Positions 1-9,455 of a stretch of DNA of 64,000 nt are shown here, piece after piece. The notes under the pieces are model-generated. The model ran no database searches. It had not been told where the DNA came from and worked only from the letters and a program-made list of their open reading frames with translations. The stretch spans positions 1,488,001 to 1,552,000 of the forward strand of contig NC_009831.1 in assembly GCF_000018025.1 (NCBI RefSeq), in the 5' to 3' direction. The stretch is from Shewanella sediminis HAW-EB3 (GTDB lineage: Bacteria; Pseudomonadota; Gammaproteobacteria; Enterobacterales; Shewanellaceae). Within the stretch, counting starts at the first letter, position 1; every line of letters begins with the position of its first letter. The translations under genes were made by a program, and so were the position numbers.

Positions 1-456
1 ATCAGCCTGCGACTGCCAAATGGCTCTATGTTCAACGAAACGGGTTTTATCGATTTTGTCAGTAACAGAGTCGATGCGGCGACGGGCACTTTACCCATTC
101 GAGCCACATTCAAGAATGGTGAGAAAATGATGTTGCCGGGAATGTTTGTCACGCTCGTGATTGAATCTCCGGTTAAAGAGAACGCATTGCTGATCCCACA
201 AGCGGCGGTACAGGAAGATCAACAGGGTCGATTCGTGATGGTACTAAATGATCAAGATATGGTCGAGAAACGCATCGTTGAACTCGGCGAACGCTTCGGT
301 ATCGATTGGCGTGTGATAAGCGGATTGAATGATGGAGAGCGTATCGTCGTAGACGGTCTGCAGAAAATTCGCCCGGGTATTCAGGTGAAAGCGGTTGAGC
401 AAGAAGTTGTGCCTTTTCAAGACACTAAATCTTCCCCGAACAATAACGCATCATAG
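1..456 (+). CDS. RND efflux periplasmic adaptor (MFP), C-terminal part only
   Basis: This is the C-terminal part of a membrane-fusion (periplasmic adaptor) protein of the AcrA/MexA type, which links an inner-membrane RND pump to an outer-membrane channel. The frame is open to the left edge, so the gene begins outside the window; the ATG at 28 is internal. The visible part matches the end of the beta-barrel and the membrane-proximal domain, with the family-like stretch LPGMFVTLVIE and a final GERIVVDGLQKIRPG block. It ends 12 bases before the RND permease, which it should serve in one operon. The lipoyl and hairpin domains and the signal peptide cannot be seen here. Confidence 0.9.
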   Translation: MSLRLPNGSMFNETGFIDFVSNRVDAATGTLPIRATFKNGEKMMLPGMFVTLVIESPVKENALLIPQAAVQEDQQGRFVMVLNDQDMVEKRIVELGERFGIDWRVISGLNDGERIVVDGLQKIRPGIQVKAVEQEVVPFQDTKSSPNNNAS

Positions 457-468
457 TAGGGGATAATT

Positions 469-3400
469 ATGATTAGTGAATTCTTTATTAACAGGCCTAA
501 GTTCGCCTTTGTTATTTCTACTGTGTTGACCTTGGTTGGACTTATCTCCATTCCTATTTTATCAGTGTCTGAGTTTCCTGAAATAGCGCCACCTCAAATT
601 AACGTGTCTACGAGTTATTCCGGTGCGAGTGCCGGTGTGGTTAAAGATACCATAGCTCAGCCACTCGAGGCTGAGGTCAATGGCGTCGAAGGTATGCTCT
701 ATATGGAGTCTAAGAGTGCCAACGATGGAAGTTACGCATTAAATGTAACATTCGAAGTGGGCACAGATGCCGATATGGCGCAGGTTAAAGTACAAAACAG
801 AGTGCAGCAGGCGATGCCGCGTCTGCCCGAAGAGGTTAAACGTCAGGGGGTTAAAGTCGAGAAACAGAGCCCCAATATGTTGATGGTGGTGAATCTGGTT
901 TCCCCCAACGAGACCTTCGACTCGCTGTTTATTACTAACTATGCCGGATTGAATATCAAGGATGCGCTTGCTCGTCAAAATGGTGTCTCTAAGGTTCAAG
1001 TGATCGGCTCGCTCGATTACGCAATTCGGATCTGGCTCGATCCCAATCAAATGGCAAGCTTTGGTGTGACAGCAAAAGATGTGATTGCTGCTTTGCAGGA
1101 GCAAAATATCCAAGTTGCGGCTGGACGCATCGGTGCTGCGCCTGTGGATCCAGATCAGCAGTTTCAGTACACCTTACAAACTAAAGGGCGCTTGAAAGAT
1201 CCACAGGAGTTTAAGGATGTTATGATCCGAGCGAACAACGATGGTTCCAAAGTCGTTGTCAGCGATGTGGCTCGTGTCGAGTTAGGTTCTCAAACCTATG
1301 ATGCACAAGGTAAGTTAAACAATAAGCCTTCGGCAATTATTGCTGTTTATCAGTCACCTGATGCTAATGCATTGGAAGTTGCCGCCGGAATTAAAACCGA
1401 GATGGCTAAGTTGTCAGAGCGTTTTCCAACGGATCTGGAATACGAAGTGCTTTATGACACGACTGAGTTCGTTGAAACTTCGATTACAGAGGTAGTACAG
1501 ACCCTCTTCATCTCTATCTCGCTGGTTGTATTAGTTGTTTATATCTTCTTGCAGGATGCACGCTCGACTCTGGTTCCCGGAATTGCGATTCCGGTTTCCT
1601 TAATTGGTACCTTTGCGTTCCTGCTCTTGTTTGGCATGAGCATTAATACCGTGTCTCTGTTCGCATTGATCTTAGCCATTGGTATTGTGGTAGATGATGC
1701 GATCGTGGTGGTAGAGAACGTGACTCGTCTGATGCAGGATGAAGGTCTCTCTCCAAAGGAGGCGACATCTAAGGCGATGAAAGAGGTTACCGGCCCTATT
1801 ATTGCGACCACCTTGGTGTTGCTTGCTGTTTTTGCTCCCACGGCTGTCATGCCTGGTATTACCGGACAGATGTATGCACAGTTCTCTGTGACCATCTGTA
1901 TCGCTGTACTTATCTCCTCAATAAACGCACTAACCTTGAGTCCGGCGCTATGTGCCTCGTTACTCAGAGCACCTAAACAGCATGAAACAGGTTTTCATGC
2001 CTCGTTTAATAAATACTTTGAACGTTTCACCGGTAAGTACATGGGGCTCGTCTCATCATTGACCCGTAAGCTGTCTTTAGTGGTTGTGGTTTATGTCTGT
2101 TTAATTGCCGTCACGGGCGGAGTGGCAAAAATCTTACCTTCAGGCTTTGTGCCTATGGAAGATAAGAAAGCCTTTATGGTCGATATCCAACTTCCCGATG
2201 GTGCATCACTTAACCGTACAGAAGAGGTGATGAAAGAGTTAGTCGAGTTGACTCTGGCTGAACCTGGTGTTGAGAATGTGATCCACGCCAGTGGTTTCAG
2301 TATCTTAACCGGTTCAGTATCGTCCAATGGTGGCTTGATGATCGTTACCCTCTCCTCCTGGGAGGAGCGAGATACTCCAGATATGGTCGAGGCGGCTATC
2401 GTGGCTAAGCTTCAGGTCAAATATGCAGCTAACCCTTCGGTGAAAGCCATGGCGTTCTCATTGCCGCCAATTCCGGGGGTGGGTAGTGTGGGAGGATTTG
2501 AGTTTGTGCTGCAAGATACTCAAGGTCGCTCACCTCAAGAGTTGGCTTCTGTTATGCGAGCCCTGATAATGGAAGCTAATTCGCAGCCAGAAATCGCCAT
2601 GGCATTTAGTAACTTCCGTGCCGATGTTCCGCAGATGTATGTGGATGTCGATAGGGATAAAGCCAAGGCGTTAGGGATCTCATTGAACGAGATATTCACA
2701 ACTATGCAGACCATGCTTGGGTCTATGTATGTGAATGACTTTAACCGTTACGGTAAGGTGTTTAGAGTTATTGTGCAGGCCGAAGGTGAGTTTCGTAATT
2801 CGGATAGGGATATTTCCAGTTTCTACGTGCGCTCGGCAAGTGGTGAGATGGTGCCTCTGAGCACGCTGGTAACGGTGACGCCTATCTTAGGCCCCGATGT
2901 GATGAACTCATACAATATGTTTAGTTCGACTACCATTAACGGCTTCCCGGCGGCAGGGTTTAGCTCGGGGGACGCGATTAAGGCGATGGAGCGTGCGGCA
3001 GAGCAGAGTCTGCCTACAGGTTATAGCTATCAATGGACCGGTCAGACGTTTCAGGAGATTAAGGCGGGCAATTTAGCGCCACTTATCTTTGGTTTGGCGT
3101 TAGTGTTTACTTATCTTTTCCTGGTGGCTCAGTATGAGAGCTGGACAATTCCGTTTGCGGTAATGCTGGCGGTACCTATTGCATTACTTGGGGCCTTCCT
3201 TAATATTTGGCTGATGGGAACAGACCTGAACCTCTATGCTCAGATTGGTTTGGTGCTCTTGATTGGACTGGCTTGTAAGAATGCAATCTTGATCGTTGAA
3301 TTTGCAAAACAGCTAAGAGAAGAGGGGAAGAGTATTCTCGATGCGGGTGAAACGGCTGCCAGACTGCGTTTTCGTGCGGTATTAATGACAGCCTTCTCTT

Positions 3401-3585
3401 TCCTGCTCGGTGTGCTTCCTCTGGTCATTGCGACTGGTGCTGGAGCGGGGAGTCGTCGTGCTCTGGGTTACTCAGTGTTCGGCGGCATGCTTGCAGCGAC
3501 TATTGTTGGTACTCTGCTGGTTCCTGTGTTTTATGTGATGATGCAAAAGCTCAGAGAGCGAGTGAAAGGTGAGGCGAAAGCTTAG
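469..3585 (+). CDS. RND multidrug efflux permease, HAE1 (AcrB/MexB) family
   Basis: This is an inner-membrane proton-driven RND transporter of 1038 residues, the normal length for AcrB-like trimers. It starts with the typical [10 protein letters not shown] segment. The proton-relay aspartates lie in [13 protein letters not shown] (about residues 405-417) and the matching lysine in [13 protein letters not shown] (about 936-948). Two sets of transmembrane helices flank two large periplasmic loops. A purine-rich GGGGATAATT-type ribosome site precedes the ATG, and the adaptor lies 12 bases upstream. No TolC-like outer-membrane gene follows; a hairpin terminator ends the unit, so the channel must be encoded elsewhere. 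Substrate range cannot be read from sequence. Confidence 0.95.
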   Translation: MISEFFINRPKFAFVISTVLTLVGLISIPILSVSEFPEIAPPQINVSTSYSGASAGVVKDTIAQPLEAEVNGVEGMLYMESKSANDGSYALNVTFEVGTDADMAQVKVQNRVQQAMPRLPEEVKRQGVKVEKQSPNMLMVVNLVSPNETFDSLFITNYAGLNIKDALARQNGVSKVQVIGSLDYAIRIWLDPNQMASFGVTAKDVIAALQEQNIQVAAGRIGAAPVDPDQQFQYTLQTKGRLKDPQEFKDVMIRANNDGSKVVVSDVARVELGSQTYDAQGKLNNKPSAIIAVYQSPDANALEVAAGIKTEMAKLSERFPTDLEYEVLYDTTEFVETSITEVVQTLFISISLVVLVVYIFLQDARSTLVPGIAIPVSLIGTFAFLLLFGMSINTVSLFALILAIGIVVDDAIVVVENVTRLMQDEGLSPKEATSKAMKEVTGPIIATTLVLLAVFAPTAVMPGITGQMYAQFSVTICIAVLISSINALTLSPALCASLLRAPKQHETGFHASFNKYFERFTGKYMGLVSSLTRKLSLVVVVYVCLIAVTGGVAKILPSGFVPMEDKKAFMVDIQLPDGASLNRTEEVMKELVELTLAEPGVENVIHASGFSILTGSVSSNGGLMIVTLSSWEERDTPDMVEAAIVAKLQVKYAANPSVKAMAFSLPPIPGVGSVGGFEFVLQDTQGRSPQELASVMRALIMEANSQPEIAMAFSNFRADVPQMYVDVDRDKAKALGISLNEIFTTMQTMLGSMYVNDFNRYGKVFRVIVQAEGEFRNSDRDISSFYVRSASGEMVPLSTLVTVTPILGPDVMNSYNMFSSTTINGFPAAGFSSGDAIKAMERAAEQSLPTGYSYQWTGQTFQEIKAGNLAPLIFGLALVFTYLFLVAQYESWTIPFAVMLAVPIALLGAFLNIWLMGTDLNLYAQIGLVLLIGLACKNAILIVEFAKQLREEGKSILDAGETAARLRFRAVLMTAFSFLLGVLPLVIATGAGAGSRRALGYSVFGGMLAATIVGTLLVPVFYVMMQKLRERVKGEAKA

Positions 3586-3609
3586 CAATATGAGATAAAC
3601 TCAGCTCTG

Positions 3610-3642
3610 AAAAAGGCTCACGAATTACCGTGGGCCTTTTTG
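3610..3642 (+). terminator. Rho-independent terminator after RND operon
   Basis: AAAAGGCTCACG pairs with CGTGGGCCTTTT (one G-T wobble) around a six-base loop and runs into a T tract. It lies 25 bases after the permease stop. Confidence 0.85.
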
Positions 3643-3912
3643 CTATATCTTAAACCTAGCCAGCTATCTATATACGGCTAAAACCCTTAATTTGGTTTAT
3701 CTGAATAGTTTATGTTTACAATTCGTGAATTCGTGGTATTCTACGCATCGCTCTGTTGTTTGGAGTTATTAAAGAATCAAGTAAAGTAAACCCGCGTCAG
3801 ATCTTCGAAAGTTTTTGTCCGTAGTGTTTCCCTTAGCTTCATCGTAATAATTCAACTTCTCAGCACTTCGCATTTCCGCGATATTTTTTAATGAATTTAT
3901 AAGGGGCAATAC
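3643..3912 (+). other. Long upstream region / likely 5' leader of cold-shock gene
   Basis: These 270 bases hold no gene. They separate the RND terminator from the cold-shock gene. Genes of the cspA type commonly carry a 150-200 base leader whose folding controls translation at low temperature, and the space fits one here. I could not place the promoter or a cold box with confidence. Confidence 0.35.
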
Positions 3913-4125
3913 ATGTCTAATTCAACTACTGGTACAGTAAAATGGTTTAACGAAGAGAAAGGTTTCGGATTTATTTCTCAAGAAAATGGCGGTGATGATG
4001 TATTCGTTCATTTCCGTGCTATCGCTTCAGATGGTTTCAAGACTCTTGCAGAAGGTCAGAAAGTATCTTTTGAAGTTGAGCAAGGCCAAAAAGGTCTTCA
4101 AGCTGCGAACGTAGTAGCTATCTAA
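3913..4125 (+). CDS. Cold-shock protein, CspA family
   Basis: This 70-residue protein is a single cold-shock domain: a five-strand OB fold that binds single-stranded RNA and DNA and loosens RNA structure in the cytoplasm. The RNP1 motif KGFGFI (about residues 16-21) and RNP2 motif VFVHF (about 30-34) are both intact, with the usual [15 protein letters not shown] start. The length is normal for the family. The ATG is preceded by AAGGGGC at good spacing. It is a single-gene unit with a TTCG-loop terminator just downstream. Whether it is cold-induced or constitutive cannot be told from the protein; the long leader favours post-transcriptional control. Confidence 0.96.
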   Translation: MSNSTTGTVKWFNEEKGFGFISQENGGDDVFVHFRAIASDGFKTLAEGQKVSFEVEQGQKGLQAANVVAI

Positions 4126-4150
4126 TCTGGAATTTATCCAGATCATAATT

Positions 4151-4177
4151 AAAGGCTGCCTTCGGGTGGCCTTTTTT
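4151..4177 (+). terminator. Rho-independent terminator of cold-shock gene
   Basis: AAAGGCTGCC, loop TTCG, GGTGGCCTTT followed by more T residues. The stem has one G-T wobble and an ultrastable UUCG tetraloop. Confidence 0.9.
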
Positions 4178-4318
4178 GTGCCTGTCGATTACCGTTTATC
4201 CCTCTCTGCTTCACTCTATATCAGACCCTAGTGTACGCTAAGTTTTTGCTCTCCATAAAGCCATTCCACTGATTTTGGGTGTGAGCTAAGCTTTGCTCTT
4301 CGATATGGGTTATGACTG

Positions 4319-4440
4319 GCTACTTCTGCATTGAATTACTTCGGGGGGATTACCCTTCAAAAGGGGGCGCCATTCCCTCATCCATTCGCCTTGAATTAGT
4401 TTGCCAAACAAACTCTGAGTAGATTACTTTCTTATACCGA
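4319..4440 (+). repeat. Partial copy A of a dispersed repeat element
   Basis: This block is closely similar to 4859-4970. Both contain CATTCCCTCATCCATTCGCC, then TTGAATTAGTTTGCCAAA, then CTCTGAGTAGAT and CTTATACCGA. Copy A lacks the left part of the element seen in copy B, so it looks like a truncated copy. It has no coding potential that I trust. The family recurs in reverse orientation at 35.1 kb. Confidence 0.75.
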
Positions 4441-4478
4441 TAAGAGATAAACCGATAGGGATAGAGGTGGATATGAAA

Positions 4479-4513
4479 AAGGCCCGTTCACTCATATAGA
4501 GTAAACAGGCCTT
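4479..4513 (-). terminator. Terminator-like hairpin with no gene in front of it
   Basis: AAGGCCCGTTCACTC and GAGTAAACAGGCCTT form an imperfect 15-base stem around ATATA. Read on the minus strand it runs into TTTTTC. No minus-strand gene ends here. The hairpin and the bases after it (GCAGGGAAAAA) resemble the true alcohol dehydrogenase terminator region at 5011-5070, so this may be a duplicated 3' region rather than a working terminator. Confidence 0.55.
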
Positions 4514-4667
4514 CTAGCTTGCTGATTCTTTGCAGGGAAAAAGCTAACTGATGACAAGATATAACACTTGTATCATTGTGTGTTAGCTGTTTATCTCGAA
4601 ATTTAGAGTTAGATCGCTAGTTATCTCATCATTTGTCCATTTTGTTGGTGTATTTGATGGTTATAAC

Positions 4668-4971
4668 AATCGGTATAAAGGTGTGATCGCTCAGCGAGAA
4701 TTTAGCGCTTCTGAGGCAAGGTTATTAATTGCTCCTGCATGAATGACATTTGCAACATCCATGTTGCTCGCAACGAGTGAAGAACATAGTTATTCTACGT
4801 TTAAGCTCGTTAACACGGCATCGGATGCGCTAAGACTCGCCTTTCAGGAGTGTTTTTGGCTGCCTACTTCTGCGTTGAATGACTTCAGAAGGGAGCACCA
4901 TTCCCTCATCCATTCGCCTTGAATTAGTTTGCCAAAAACAACTCTGAGTAGATCACTTTCTTATACCGATT
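4668..4971. repeat. MITE-like element, copy B, with terminal inverted repeats
   Basis: The ends are imperfect inverted repeats of 21 bases: AATCGGTATAAAGGTGTGATC at the left against the reverse complement of 4951-4971, with 17 of 21 matching. The element is about 304 bases, has no transposase and no convincing ORF. Its right half is shared with copy A at 4319-4440, and its internal words recur inverted in the element at 35121-35388. The right end continues into the palindromic ATACCGATTGGTAT. This fits a non-autonomous mobile element or a REP-type sequence; its mobilising transposase is not in the window. Confidence 0.65.
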
Positions 4972-5010
4972 GGTATTATTGCCTAAGTGATGGGGGAGTC
5001 GGGCAAAAGA

Positions 5011-5040
5011 AAAGGCCCATTACTAATGAAATGGGCCTTT
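5011..5040 (-). terminator. Rho-independent terminator of alcohol dehydrogenase
   Basis: This is a perfect 10-base stem, AAAGGCCCAT and ATGGGCCTTT, with a TACTAATGAA loop; on the minus strand it is followed by TTTTCTTTT. A second perfect stem (TTTGCGCC and GGCGCAAA, 5083-5107) lies between it and the stop codon. Confidence 0.85.
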
Positions 5041-5115
5041 AGGTTACGCTCTCAAGTGCAGGGAGAAAACGAAACGACTTTATTTGCGCCTATTTTATCG
5101 GCGCAAAGAGTATTT

Positions 5116-6264
5116 TTACAAAGCGTTAGTAAAGATCTGACAGATCTCTTCATGTGTCGCTTGCTTAGGGTTTGTAAAACCACATGCATCTTTAAGAGCG
5201 TTATCGGCGAGTGTTGGAATATCTTCCGCTTTCACGCCTAGCTTAGTGAGGTTTTCAGGGATCTTCACAGCCACAGAAAGTGCTTTGATAGCATCGATTG
5301 CTGCTTTAGCGCCTTGAGTATCATCCATAGCAGTTACGTCAACACCCATAGCTTTAGCGACATCTTTCAAACGTGGTGCAGCGACTTGTGCGTTGTACTC
5401 TTGAACGTGTGGAAGTAATAGCGCATTACATACACCGTGCGGAAGGTCATAGAAACCACCGAGTTGGTGTGCCATTGCATGAACATAACCAAGGCTGGCG
5501 TTATTGAATGCCATACCCGCGAGGAATTGCGCGTAAGCCATCTGATCACGTGCATCGATACTCTGACCATTATCAACGGCTTCAACTAGGTTAGCTTTGA
5601 TAAGCTCGATAGCCTTGATCGCACAGGCGTCTGTGATTGGGTTCGCTGCGATAGAAACATAAGCTTCAACTGCGTGAGTCAGTGCATCCATACCCGTAGC
5701 AGCCGTTAGGCCAGCTGGTTTTGCTAACATCAACTCAGGATCGTTGACAGATAGAATAGGGGTTGTGTGCTTATCGACAATGGCCATCTTAATATGACGA
5801 GCTTCGTCGGTGATGATACAGAAACGTGTCATCTCACTCGCTGTACCCGCTGTCGTGTTGATCGCAACAAGTGGCAGTTGAGGCTTAGTAGAAACATCAA
5901 GACCTTCATAATCTTTGATGCTGCCTCCGTTCGTTGCCACTAAGGCGATACCTTTAGCGCAATCATGAGGTGAACCACCACCCAGAGAGACAACAAAGTC
6001 ACAGTCATTGGCTTTGAGTAACTCAAGACCAGCCTCAACGTTACCCGAAGTTGGATTTGGCTGAACGCCATCGAAGATTGTGACTTCGATGCCGGCACTG
6101 CCTAGCTTATCTGCAACTTGTCCAACGAGACCAATTTCGACCAGTGGTTTATCGGTAACAATTAATGCTCTTTTGAAGCCTAATGTTTTGATGTCTCCGA
6201 TAGCTTCGTCAACTGCGTTTTGTCCTAACACGTTGACCGACGGTATGAAAAATTTAGCAGCCAT
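5116..6264 (-). CDS. Iron-containing (group III) alcohol dehydrogenase
   Basis: This is an NAD(P)-dependent alcohol dehydrogenase of the iron-activated family (YiaY/AdhB-like), a cytoplasmic enzyme that interconverts primary alcohols and aldehydes. The protein has 382 residues, the family norm. The nucleotide-binding glycine motif is [13 protein letters not shown] (about residues 96-108) and metal-binding histidines sit in [15 protein letters not shown] and LPHGVCNA. I start at ATG 6264 because AAGGTG precedes it and homologues begin [11 protein letters not shown]; the frame stays open 24 codons further upstream. It is monocistronic, divergent from the porin gene, and ends in a strong terminator. 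The physiological substrate is not clear. Confidence 0.95.
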   Translation of the reverse strand: MAAKFFIPSVNVLGQNAVDEAIGDIKTLGFKRALIVTDKPLVEIGLVGQVADKLGSAGIEVTIFDGVQPNPTSGNVEAGLELLKANDCDFVVSLGGGSPHDCAKGIALVATNGGSIKDYEGLDVSTKPQLPLVAINTTAGTASEMTRFCIITDEARHIKMAIVDKHTTPILSVNDPELMLAKPAGLTAATGMDALTHAVEAYVSIAANPITDACAIKAIELIKANLVEAVDNGQSIDARDQMAYAQFLAGMAFNNASLGYVHAMAHQLGGFYDLPHGVCNALLLPHVQEYNAQVAAPRLKDVAKAMGVDVTAMDDTQGAKAAIDAIKALSVAVKIPENLTKLGVKAEDIPTLADNALKDACGFTNPKQATHEEICQIFTNAL

Positions 6265-6643
6265 AAATTCACCTTTATGCTTAAAGTTTAAAGTTTTAAT
6301 ATTCTGGTAACTAAAGTACCAATCCTGATTTACCAAAGGTGTGACCTGGCTCTAAAAAGTCGCGCTAATAGTATGGAAGTTGGTCCAAAGTTAGATCTGT
6401 ATTGCTAAATCTGTAAATTTATGACCAATGTGGCGGAATTAACTGTCTTAATTATGAAAAGTAGAACCACGTCTATATTAAACTTCTATCTTATCCATAG
6501 GTTAGCGGGAAACAGTGGCTGTTTTCTTGTTGCCAGCATAAAAACTATGACTTCTGGGTATGAAGCTTCTGTTTCATCTAAATCTTATCTTTAAAAAGAA
6601 TGGTCTATACTTTTTTTACCGCTAGTAATCCCGGGAAAGAATT
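6265..6643. other. Divergent intergenic region
   Basis: These 379 bases separate the divergent alcohol dehydrogenase and porin genes and must hold both promoters. A TATACT at 6606-6611 is a reasonable -10 for the porin gene, but no good -35 precedes it, which could mean an activator is needed. I see no clear operator palindrome. Confidence 0.35.
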
Positions 6644-7804
6644 ATGCGAAACCATTTAATCGCAAATTTAATCATTATAATAATTTGTGTAGGAGCTTTT
6701 AGTACAAGAGCTGTTGGGGCCGATACAACACTCGAATCATTGAAGCTGCAAATAGAGCGACTCCAAAAACAGGTCGAACAGTTAGAGAAAGCTCAACTCC
6801 AAGCGCAACAACAAGACCAAGTCATGGCTGTCCCGGCTATCGAGTCTGTGCCGGATAAGCTAACCAGTGACGTCCCCAAGAAAACCAACAATACAGTTAG
6901 TGCTTACGCGACCATGAGACCGACCTTTGGTTACCTCGATGAGGATGGTGACACGTTTTATGATGTTCGCGATGCACTGTCTCGTGCGGGGATCAGAGCA
7001 ACCAATGAGTTTATGCCTGGATGGACAGCCGAATTACATGGCGAATGGAGCATAGACATGGCAAATAGTGGTGATTTTGGTAAAGCCAGAAAGGCATACG
7101 GTGCTGTAGCCAGCCCCTATGGCAGAGTGGGTATAGGTAAAGATAGACCCCCGCAATACCAGCTGATCGCCGAATATGTGGATATCTTCAATCATGCCAA
7201 TAGTCCGTTTGCCTATGATGCCGAGAGCGTCTTCTTCGTCGATAATATGCTTACCTACCGTTTACAAACCGGTAAGTTTAGCTGGCTTGCGGCTGGACAA
7301 TTTGATGGAGGGAGTGGTAGCGATGATGCCGATCTGGTTAATCTTGGGGTAGGTTTCGATCATGGTGAGTTTCATGGGGCTATCAGCTACCTGGTTGAGG
7401 ATAGTCTGGATTCTGAGTTGATCACCGGTGAGGATGAAGTGTGGGCAGCTTCTCTTGCCCATGGTTTTTCTAATGGCCTGTATTTAGCCGCAGCTTATCA
7501 GGAGCGAACTTACAAAAGGGATCAAATATCTCAAGACCGTGATGGCCATACCATTGACTTGGCGGCGGCTTATCCATTGGGTGAGCAGTTTAAGGTTAAG
7601 TTAGGATACTTCGAATTTGATGATGGCTATGGGCAATTGATTAGTCGGAAGTTCGATGGCTACAACACCACGCTGGAATGGTTGCCGGACGAAAATTTAC
7701 GCTTCCATATCGAGTATCTGTATCGTGATATGGACTACTTCGATGACTTCTCATCTTGGGTGGTTGGCTTCAGGTATGACTTTTCTAAAGAGTGGCGTTT
7801 TTAA
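6644..7804 (+). CDS. Porin with N-terminal coiled coil (OprO/OprP-like)
   Basis: This is a 386-residue outer-membrane beta-barrel. A signal peptide (about residues 1-26, ending near AVGA) is followed by a short coiled coil rich in Leu and Gln (LESLKLQIERLQKQ), the usual trimer-tethering segment of phosphate-selective-porin-like proteins. The remainder alternates polar and aromatic residues and ends in FRYDFSKEWRF, with a C-terminal Phe as barrel-assembly signal. GGGAAAGA precedes the ATG. The gene stands alone. The family label does not prove phosphate selectivity; the solute is unknown. Confidence 0.88.
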   Translation: MRNHLIANLIIIIICVGAFSTRAVGADTTLESLKLQIERLQKQVEQLEKAQLQAQQQDQVMAVPAIESVPDKLTSDVPKKTNNTVSAYATMRPTFGYLDEDGDTFYDVRDALSRAGIRATNEFMPGWTAELHGEWSIDMANSGDFGKARKAYGAVASPYGRVGIGKDRPPQYQLIAEYVDIFNHANSPFAYDAESVFFVDNMLTYRLQTGKFSWLAAGQFDGGSGSDDADLVNLGVGFDHGEFHGAISYLVEDSLDSELITGEDEVWAASLAHGFSNGLYLAAAYQERTYKRDQISQDRDGHTIDLAAAYPLGEQFKVKLGYFEFDDGYGQLISRKFDGYNTTLEWLPDENLRFHIEYLYRDMDYFDDFSSWVVGFRYDFSKEWRF

Positions 7805-7840
7805 TTTAGAGATTTAGAGATTTAACATAGTGTAATAAAG

Positions 7841-7872
7841 CAGCGGGAAGCAATGAAATGAGCTTCCCGCTG
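7841..7872. terminator. Perfect inverted repeat, possible terminator
   Basis: CAGCGGGAAGC, a 10-base loop, then GCTTCCCGCTG give an 11-base perfect stem 36 bases after the porin stop. There is no T tract on the plus side and only a weak one on the minus side, so function is uncertain. Confidence 0.45.
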
Positions 7873-8053
7873 CAGGAGATTGAGGTCATATCCAACTAAA
7901 GCCACATCTCACACTTATGATTTTCATCCACAAACACCCGCTCAGCCACTTTAATAGACCTGCACTGGTCCTGTGAAAAGTGCAGCTCTCATCCTCTGTG
8001 GCTGTCTTTAAAGGAACGATAGGAACCTATATTGAAATATCCACAGGTTCCAG

Positions 8054-8079
8054 TTATTAATACCAATTGGTATTAATAA
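8054..8079. repeat. 26-base perfect palindrome around ACCAATTGGT
   Basis: TTATTAATACCAATTGGTATTAATAA is an exact palindrome in the gap between the porin and deacylase genes. Its core ATACCAATTGGTAT recurs at 22249-22262 and, with one change, at 8672-8685, and resembles the ends of the repeat elements at 4.7 and 35.1 kb. Confidence 0.7.
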
Positions 8080-8103
8080 TGTCCGCTCGATTGTCTGCCC
8101 GAG

Positions 8104-8583
8104 CTAATGGATGGTTTGATGGCTGAATCTAAGATGTTTGGCATCTTTGATCAGTCGAACGAAATCTTTCCGCTCCATATGGATAAAGCTACTGTGATCA
8201 CCCGCCTCCAAATACAGCTCATTAGACTCCACTAGTAGATCATCGTAAACGGCGTCCATATTGTAGACATCACCGATAGGTGGTATCGCGCCATGTTCAC
8301 AGTCATTGAACATCCGATAGACGGCTTGCTCTTTTATCAGGTGGAAATCTCGATTAAGTTTTTCGCTGAGTGCCCCTAAGTTGATCTTATGATCGGCTGG
8401 GAGGACAGCCATCATTTTTCGTCCCTCATGGTCTTCCAGAATTACGGCTTTCGCCACTTGTGCCGGAGAGATATGAGCGGCAATCGCAGAACTCAGAGAG
8501 TTAAAGCTATGGGGATGAGCCACGAGGTTATAGTTGACCTCGTTATCGCTAAGATAATCATTCAAACGTGTCGAAATAGTCAT
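8104..8583 (-). CDS. YbaK/ProX-type aminoacyl-tRNA deacylase domain protein
   Basis: This is a 159-residue single-domain protein of the YbaK/ProRS-associated family, whose members hydrolyse mischarged aminoacyl-tRNAs (often Ala- or Cys-tRNA-Pro) in the cytoplasm. Family signs are AKAVILEDHEGRKMMAVLPADHKI (about residues 44-67), with its conserved Lys, and the GAIPPIG loop (about 98-104). Length is normal for a free-standing member. No gene partner is close by in an operon. The exact tRNA substrate within the family cannot be assigned. Confidence 0.88.
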   Translation of the reverse strand: MTISTRLNDYLSDNEVNYNLVAHPHSFNSLSSAIAAHISPAQVAKAVILEDHEGRKMMAVLPADHKINLGALSEKLNRDFHLIKEQAVYRMFNDCEHGAIPPIGDVYNMDAVYDDLLVESNELYLEAGDHSSFIHMERKDFVRLIKDAKHLRFSHQTIH

Positions 8584-8671
8584 GATGTTACCTCAAAAAG
8601 ACAATATGACCTTTCAATTATAGCTGCTCTATTTCAACTCTACTCTCTATTGCTCTTTATATCGGGGGGGA

Positions 8672-8685
8672 ATACCAATCGGTAT
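8672..8685. repeat. ATACCAATCGGTAT near-palindrome
   Basis: A single-mismatch copy of the ATACCAATTGGTAT motif in the gap between two minus-strand genes, followed by AAG as at the element ends near 4.7 kb. It may be a relic end of the repeat family. Confidence 0.5.
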
Positions 8686-8731
8686 AAGTGTTTTCCATTT
8701 CTGCACAATCTCTTTACTACAAGAGTCTTCA

Positions 8732-9211
8732 CTACAACAGCAGAGCGTCATCAATTTCATGGTATTGACATGCCGAGTCGATGAGTGACTTTGCTGTTAG
8801 CGTTGGGACGCCATAGACTTGGGTATCGATGCCATACTTTTGATGAATTTTTAGCATAAGGAGACCGAAATCACCGTCACCAGAGAGCAGAATAATGCTA
8901 TCGACTTCGCTTGCTGCCTCCATGATATCTATGGTAATACCAACATCCCAGTCACCTTTAGCACTACCATCACTTCTCTGAATAAAGGGCTTTAGCTTAA
9001 CATCGAAGCCGATATGTTTGAGTGCATCCTGGAATTTTAACTGGCCATCATCACCGCGATGAATCGCATAGGCCGTTGCTGAAGATATCTCCCCCTCATG
9101 ATTAATGTGTTGCCATAGTTTTCTATAGTTGAATTGTCGACCGTAGGCTTGTCGGCAGGTGTAATAGATATTTTGAACATCGACAAATATGGCAATCTTT
9201 TTAGGCGTCAT
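8732..9211 (-). CDS. NYN domain (LabA/DUF88-like) protein, putative RNase
   Basis: This 159-residue protein matches the LabA/DUF88 group of NYN domains, a PIN-like fold often linked to RNA cleavage. Acidic metal-binding positions fit IFVDVQNIYY (about residues 8-17), KGDWDVGITIDI (about 86-97) and LLSGDGDFGLL (about 109-119), which is the family pattern. There is no second domain, so it is a compact version. It stands alone, upstream of the deacylase on the same strand with a gap of about 150 bases. Catalytic activity is inferred from family only and the target is unknown. Confidence 0.88.
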   Translation of the reverse strand: MTPKKIAIFVDVQNIYYTCRQAYGRQFNYRKLWQHINHEGEISSATAYAIHRGDDGQLKFQDALKHIGFDVKLKPFIQRSDGSAKGDWDVGITIDIMEAASEVDSIILLSGDGDFGLLMLKIHQKYGIDTQVYGVPTLTAKSLIDSACQYHEIDDALLL

Positions 9212-9455
9212 AAGGTCTCTGGAGCTGAAAGTGAAGTCGGCTTATCTTTCTACTTCATTATGCTTATAATGACAAGGCAAGCCTGAATTTAAACAAGCCA
9301 ATAACATTTTTAGGCTAAAAAATTAGATATATCTGCTATTGTGCGAATGGCCCTGTGCGACCCGTGCAAATAGTTCTATCTGTGCCAATGGTAAGGTCAT
9401 GGATTGCAATTTAGGGATTAGAATAGGCCATGAAGATAATAATAAGAAAAAGGAA

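Noticed and set aside
4987..5241. Plus-strand 84-codon ORF
   Set aside because: It runs through the dehydrogenase terminator hairpins and the antisense of its 3' end; no ribosome site and no family likeness.
8389..8784. Plus-strand 131-codon ORF
   Set aside because: It is antisense to the deacylase and NYN genes and spans the gap between them; sequence looks like a shadow.
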